The notes beneath the pieces were generated by a model. The model worked only from the letters and a program-made list of their open reading frames with translations. It searched no databases and was not told where the DNA came from. Source: Pirellulales bacterium (GTDB lineage Bacteria; Planctomycetota; Planctomycetia; Pirellulales; Thermoguttaceae). Taken from it: a stretch of DNA of 64,000 bases. The translations under genes were made by a program, and so were the position numbers. The number at the start of each line of letters is the position of its first letter. Position 1 is the first letter of the stretch. Where the stretch lies: positions 1 to 64,000 of the forward strand of contig JAFGRD010000042.1 of assembly GCA_016935315.1 (NCBI GenBank), read 5' to 3'. Positions 59,864 through 64,000 of this stretch are shown here, piece after piece.

Positions 59864-62800
59864 ATGGGGAAGGCTCTGCGAAACTGGCGGCGGTGCTACG
59901 TCGTGTGGTGGCCTGTGGCATGGGGATGCCTGATCACGTTGGCGTCATCGATGCCCGCGACGGCGGCGGAAGTCGAGCCGGCCGGGTCGTTCGTGATTCC
60001 GGCCTGGGCCTTCGACCGCGGCAACGCCAAGACCTTTACGCAGCAATGGGCCGATGCCGGGCCCATGGTGGCCTTTGGCGGCGAATATCCCGTCGAGATC
60101 GAGTACGACATCGACTTTCCCATCGGCACGGCGTATACCCTGAACGTCTGCTACGCGGCAGCCGAGGCCCGGCCCGTAGAAATCCAACTCGACGAAAGAA
60201 AACTGGGGGACTGTTGCCGCGCGCCCACCGGCAGTTGGAATACCAGCGGGGCGCGGTGGGAGGCCACGCAATTGCCCTGGTTCGCTCCGGGCAAGCACAC
60301 ACTGAAGCTGCAACGCAACGGGGCGTTTCCCCACGTGGTCAGCCTGCGGTTCGACTCCCACGAGCCCTTTCCCGTCGACTGGAAGCTGCATCGCCCCAAC
60401 GCCCGAACGCTCGACAGCCCGCCGCCGGTGCCCAAGTCGCTCCGGTATGCGCCGGGCAACGTCGACGTGACCGCCTTGCGACTGGCGATCGAGGATTTGA
60501 CAGGGACGTTCGGCCCGCGGTATTCCAAAGGTCCCGAATACATGGCCCGGTTGGCCGAACTGGAAGCGAAGCAGAAGGTGCTGTCTCGCGCACCGGCGGA
60601 GGGGACCGAACCGCTCAACGATGCGCTGGTCGCCCTGCGGCGCGAAGCCCTGTTGGCCAATCCGCTGTTGGATTTCGACCAGCTCTTGCTGGTGAAGCGT
60701 CCGGCCGGCGCCCCCAACCTGGGGTTGCCGCGAAACTGGCAAAGCAATTCGTGCCTGCCGAGAAGCGGCTATGACGACGCCATCGAGGTCCTTTCGCCGC
60801 TTGCCCCCGACGGCCAGCTAAAGACCCTGTTTCGGCCCAAGGGCGGCAAGTTCGTCGGTGACGTCGACCTGCACTTCAACGCCGATCGGCTGCTGTTCTC
60901 CATGCGGGGCACCAACGACCGCTGGCAGATCTTCGAGATCGCCGCCGGCGCCCCGCCGCGCCAACTGACCGGTGAGCAGCCCGACGTGGACAGCTACGAC
61001 GCCTGTTACCTGCCCAGCGGCAAGATCCTCTTCACCTCGACCGCCTGTTTCGTGGGCGTGCCGTGCGTCTACGGCAGCTCGCACGTAGCGGTGCTCTACG
61101 TGATGGACGCCGACGGCCGCAATATCCGCCAACTCGGCTTCGACCAGGAGCACGACTGGTGCCCCGCCGTGCTGAACAACGGTCGCGTGTTATATACGCG
61201 CTGGGAATACACGGACACGCCCCACTCCCACACCCGGCTGCTGTTCCACATGAACCCCGATGGCACCGAACAGATGGAATATTACGGCAGCAATTCCTAT
61301 TGGCCCAACTCGATCTTCTACGCGCGGCCGATTCCCGGCCATCCGACCAAGGTCGTCGGCATCGTCGGCGGGCACCACGACAACCCGCGAATGGGCGAGC
61401 TGGTCGTGTTCGATCCCGTGCATGGCCGGCACGAGGCCAAGGGCGCCCTACAGCGGATTCCCGGCCGCGGCAAAAAGGTCGAGGCGATCATTGCCGACGG
61501 TCTCACGCGAGGCAGTTGGCCGAAGTTCCTTCATCCGTACCCCCTGAGCGAGAAGCACTTCCTCGTTTCGTGCAAGCCCACGCCGCAGTCGCTCTGGGGC
61601 ATCTACCTGGTCGACACGTTCGACAACATGGTGCTGATCAAGGAGTTGCCCGGCTACGCGCTGTTCGAGCCAATCCCGGCCCGCAAGACGGCCAGACCGC
61701 CGGTCGTGCCCGAGAAGGTCAACCTCGCCAGCAAGGAGGCGCTGGTCTACATCTCCGACATTTACATGGGCGACGGGCTCAAGGGGATTCCCCGCGGCAC
61801 GGTCAAGTCGCTGCGAATCTTCACGTACCATTTCTCTTACCAGGGCATGGGCGGGCTGCTGGGCGTCATCGGCATGGACGGGCCCTGGGACATCAAACGC
61901 GTCGTCGGCACGGTGCCCGTCCATCCCGACGGCTCCGCCCTGTTCCACCTGCCCGCCAATCTGCCCGTCTCACTGCAACCACTGGACGAAGACGGCAAGG
62001 CCCTGCAACTGATGCGGAGTTGGATGACGGCCATGCCGGGCGAAGTGGTCTCCTGCAGCGGGTGCCACGAGCCACAGAGCACCGCGCCCGTCATCAAACA
62101 GACCATCGCCGCCCACCGGCCGCCGGCGAAGATCGAACCGTGGTATGGGCCGCTGCGGGGGTTCAGCTATCCACGGGAAGTGCAGCCGGTCGTCGACAAG
62201 TATTGCGTCGGGTGCCACGACGGCCAGCCCCGGCCCGACGGCTCCCGGATCGCCAACCTGCGGGGCGACGTGAAGCTCTCCGACTGGAGTTCGGTCACGC
62301 CCGGCAACGGCGGTGGCCATGCCGGCAAGTTCTCGGTCGGCTACGCTGAGCTGCACCGCTACGTCCGCCGGCCCGGCATCGAGAGCGACTACCATCTGCT
62401 CACACCCATGGAATTCCATGCCGACACCACGCAGTTGGTCCAGATGCTCCGCAAGGGCCACCACAACGTGAAGCTCGACGCCGAGGCCTGGGACCGGTTG
62501 ACCACCTGGATCGACCTGAATTGCCCCTACCACGGCACCTGGGGCGAGGAGCTGCACGACCCGGGCGTCCAGCGACAGCGGCGGCGCGAGCTGCTGAAGC
62601 TCTACGCCAACGTCGACGACGATCCCGAGGCCGTGTTCGAGGCCTCTCGCCAGCCGGTCGCGCCCGTGATGCCCGAACCGCTGTCGGCCGAGGAACCCGA
62701 GACGGTAGCCATTGCGAATTGGCCGTTCGACGCGGCCGAAGCAAGGCGCCGCCAAGCGGCCGTCGGAACCGTCGTGCGGCAAGCGGTGGAGTTGGGCAGG

Positions 62801-63637
62801 GGCCTGACCATGGAACTTGCGCTGATTCCGCCCGGCGAGTTCGTCATGGGCAGCCCCGCCGGCGAAACGGACGAGCGACCGTCCGCACGCATCCGCATCG
62901 ATAGGCCGTTTTGGATCAGTATTTGTGAAGTGAGCAATGCTCAGTACGCCCTGTTCGACCCCGGCCACGACAGCCGCGTGGAAACCAAAAACGCCTACCA
63001 GTTCGGCGTCCACGGCTATCCGGTCAATCGGCCCGACCAACCGGTCGTTCGGGTTTCCTGGCACCGGGCGATGGCCTTTTGTCGCTGGCTTTCCCAGAAG
63101 ACGGGCCGGCAGTTCTCGCTGCCGACCGAGGCCCAATGGGAATACGCGTCTCGGGCAGGCGCGGCCACGCCGTTTTTCTTCGGCGACTTCCAAGCCGATT
63201 TCTCGCCATTTGCCAATTTGGCCGACGCCACAATGACCGAGTTCGCCAGCGATCCCTACACGGTCGACTCGCCATTGAAGAATCCCCCCAAGTACGACGA
63301 CTGGATCCCCAAGGATTCCCGCTTCAACGACGGATCGCTGCTCTCGGTCGCGCCCGGCAAGTACCTCGCCAACCCCTGGGGCCTTTATGACGTGCACGGC
63401 AACGTGGCCGAATGGACTCGAACCGCCTATTGTCCTTATCCATACCGCAGTGAAGACGGCCGCGACGACGCATCGGCCCCGGGCCGGAAGGTCGTCCGCG
63501 GCGGCTCGTGGCGAGATCGCCCCAAGCGCTGCACGTCGAGCTTCCGCCTGGCTTACCAGCCGTATCAAGGCGTCTATAACGTCGGTTTCCGCATCGTGTG
63601 CGAAGCCCAGCCAGACAAGCTGGCGGCGAGGGATTGA
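59864..63637 (+). CDS. HZS-alpha-like di-haem protein fused to a SUMF1/FGE-like domain
   Basis: 1257 aa. The ATG at 59864 has GAGGGAG eight bases upstream; the signal peptide (WGCLITLASSMPATAA) is cleaved near residue 34. Residues ~35-330 are beta-rich and unassigned; ~330-720 is a beta-propeller/TolB-like region resembling the middle domain of hydrazine synthase alpha-type proteins. Two c-type haem motifs follow, CSGCH (731-735) and CVGCH (781-785). From ~985 to 1246 is a SUMF1/FGE-like domain (IPPGEFVMGSP..., LPTEAQWEYASRAG, NVAEWTRT, VRGGSWRD, GFRIVCE). The FGE active-site Cys pair is not intact: CTSSFR keeps one Cys and lacks the second. This is a periplasmic electron-transfer or binding protein; anammox chemistry is not implied. 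Confidence 0.85.
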   Translation: MGKALRNWRRCYVVWWPVAWGCLITLASSMPATAAEVEPAGSFVIPAWAFDRGNAKTFTQQWADAGPMVAFGGEYPVEIEYDIDFPIGTAYTLNVCYAAAEARPVEIQLDERKLGDCCRAPTGSWNTSGARWEATQLPWFAPGKHTLKLQRNGAFPHVVSLRFDSHEPFPVDWKLHRPNARTLDSPPPVPKSLRYAPGNVDVTALRLAIEDLTGTFGPRYSKGPEYMARLAELEAKQKVLSRAPAEGTEPLNDALVALRREALLANPLLDFDQLLLVKRPAGAPNLGLPRNWQSNSCLPRSGYDDAIEVLSPLAPDGQLKTLFRPKGGKFVGDVDLHFNADRLLFSMRGTNDRWQIFEIAAGAPPRQLTGEQPDVDSYDACYLPSGKILFTSTACFVGVPCVYGSSHVAVLYVMDADGRNIRQLGFDQEHDWCPAVLNNGRVLYTRWEYTDTPHSHTRLLFHMNPDGTEQMEYYGSNSYWPNSIFYARPIPGHPTKVVGIVGGHHDNPRMGELVVFDPVHGRHEAKGALQRIPGRGKKVEAIIADGLTRGSWPKFLHPYPLSEKHFLVSCKPTPQSLWGIYLVDTFDNMVLIKELPGYALFEPIPARKTARPPVVPEKVNLASKEALVYISDIYMGDGLKGIPRGTVKSLRIFTYHFSYQGMGGLLGVIGMDGPWDIKRVVGTVPVHPDGSALFHLPANLPVSLQPLDEDGKALQLMRSWMTAMPGEVVSCSGCHEPQSTAPVIKQTIAAHRPPAKIEPWYGPLRGFSYPREVQPVVDKYCVGCHDGQPRPDGSRIANLRGDVKLSDWSSVTPGNGGGHAGKFSVGYAELHRYVRRPGIESDYHLLTPMEFHADTTQLVQMLRKGHHNVKLDAEAWDRLTTWIDLNCPYHGTWGEELHDPGVQRQRRRELLKLYANVDDDPEAVFEASRQPVAPVMPEPLSAEEPETVAIANWPFDAAEARRRQAAVGTVVRQAVELGRGLTMELALIPPGEFVMGSPAGETDERPSARIRIDRPFWISICEVSNAQYALFDPGHDSRVETKNAYQFGVHGYPVNRPDQPVVRVSWHRAMAFCRWLSQKTGRQFSLPTEAQWEYASRAGAATPFFFGDFQADFSPFANLADATMTEFASDPYTVDSPLKNPPKYDDWIPKDSRFNDGSLLSVAPGKYLANPWGLYDVHGNVAEWTRTAYCPYPYRSEDGRDDASAPGRKVVRGGSWRDRPKRCTSSFRLAYQPYQGVYNVGFRIVCEAQPDKLAARD

Positions 63638-63645
63638 CGCCTGTT

Positions 63646-63692
63646 TTCGCTCCCGTTTCGATCCAGGGGGCCCTTCTCCTGAAACGGGCGAA
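63646..63692. terminator. Probable bidirectional terminator between convergent genes
   Basis: CCCGTTTC (63652-63659) pairs with GAAACGGG (63681-63688), extended by TTCG/CGAA with a 2-nt bulge, in the 155-bp gap between the haem/SUMF1 gene and hisF. It could end both transcripts. No T-run. Confidence 0.5.
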
Positions 63693-63792
63693 GGCCGCTA
63701 CGGATGACGTGCGCAAGATTCTCGATGCGGCGCGAGAGGGAACCCCTCGGCGCAGTTCCCGACGACACCGTGCCTCCTCTTGCCATCCCGGC

Positions 63793-64000
63793 TCACAGTC
63801 TCACCGGGATTCCTCGCTCGGCCAGGTATTGTTTCATCTCCCGGATGGAGAAGGTGCCGAAATGGGCAATGGAGGCCACCAGCACGGCGTCGGCGTGTCC
63901 TTCGGTGATTGCCTCGTAGAGGTGCTCCAGAGCGCCCGCCCCGCCCGAGGCAATCACGGGAACGCTCACGGCGTCGGCGATGGCGCGGGTCATGGGGATG
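63793..64000 (-). CDS. hisF: Imidazole glycerol phosphate synthase cyclase subunit, 3' end
   Basis: Only the C-terminal ~69 codons are in the window; the gene continues beyond 64000. [10 protein letters not shown] followed by LEHL and [21 protein letters not shown] match the HisF C-terminal phosphate-binding repeat (SGGAG) and the A/SI-x-HFG-x-(F/Y)-S/TI motif. The enzyme makes IGP and AICAR from PRFAR with ammonia from HisH, in histidine synthesis. HisA shares this fold, but the terminal HFG...IREMKQYL segment favours HisF. Confidence 0.88.
   Translation of the reverse strand, partial: IPMTRAIADAVSVPVIASGGAGALEHLYEAITEGHADAVLVASIAHFGTFSIREMKQYLAERGIPVRL

Noticed and set aside
59864-63637. 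Annotation as hydrazine synthase and anammox metabolism
   Set aside because: Only the middle propeller-like region resembles that family; other subunits and anammox genes are absent, and a SUMF1-like domain is fused to it.
1-64000. tRNA or rRNA genes
   Set aside because: No stretch with a tRNA acceptor and TPsiC motif or rRNA segment was seen in the gaps.

Overview
The window is high-GC DNA from a bacterium that is almost certainly a planctomycete. The evidence is four very large exoproteins opening with an L-E-(P/A)-R-x-x-L motif (LEPR-XLL type) and closing in dockerin-like repeats, a VPEP C-terminal sorting signal, a haem-motif protein fused to a SUMF1-like domain, a Hanks-type kinase fused to a tubulin-like domain, and a DUF3467 protein. 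I could not run a database search, so lineage and functions rest on motif recognition.

Layout. (1) 1-16006: a structured intergenic stretch, then two giant secreted lamin-tail/CotH/dockerin proteins (+). (2) 16090-19661: a compact + strand run of panB, a full-length nifU, nifS and rpiB. (3) 19851-27725: a signalling block with an AAA+ ATPase, a response-regulator/GGDEF-like/CBS protein (-), an FHA/EAL-like protein, and a Ser/Thr kinase joined to a tubulin-like domain. Both the GGDEF and the EAL domains have lost key catalytic residues. (4) 27753-38777: two more giant lamin-tail/dockerin proteins (-). (5) 39237-49384: a long minus-strand run for membrane and envelope polysaccharide functions: polysaccharide export lipoprotein, secreted Pro/Gly/Gln-rich protein, GDP-mannose 4,6-dehydratase, a DprE1-like FAD oxidase, a DprE2-like SDR, a UbiA prenyltransferase, a flippase-like membrane protein, a zinc-ribbon/GYF protein and a membrane P-loop ATPase. 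(6) 49791-53809 (+): a PEP-CTERM protein, two small proteins (one prepilin-like), a DUF3467 protein behind an AT-rich palindromic promoter, and a second cysteine desulfurase. (7) 53870-64000: an OleA/FabH-like thiolase, a C26 amidotransferase-like peptidase with an AnmK-like kinase, two secreted proteins (one ThuA-like), the haem/SUMF1 fusion, and the 3' end of hisF.

The strongest unifying observation is that all four giant exoprotein genes, although split between two loci and two strands, have nearly the same promoter (TTGCAC/T or TTGAGC, 16-17 bp, C/GATAAT) and the same ~215-residue C-terminal module. They therefore look like one co-regulated, co-anchored surface system taking up about 40% of the window. 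The second notable system is the kinase-tubulin fusion beside an FHA protein and two apparently inactive c-di-GMP domains. The third is a candidate polyprenyl-phospho-arabinose pathway (UbiA, DprE1-like, DprE2-like) next to a flippase-like protein.
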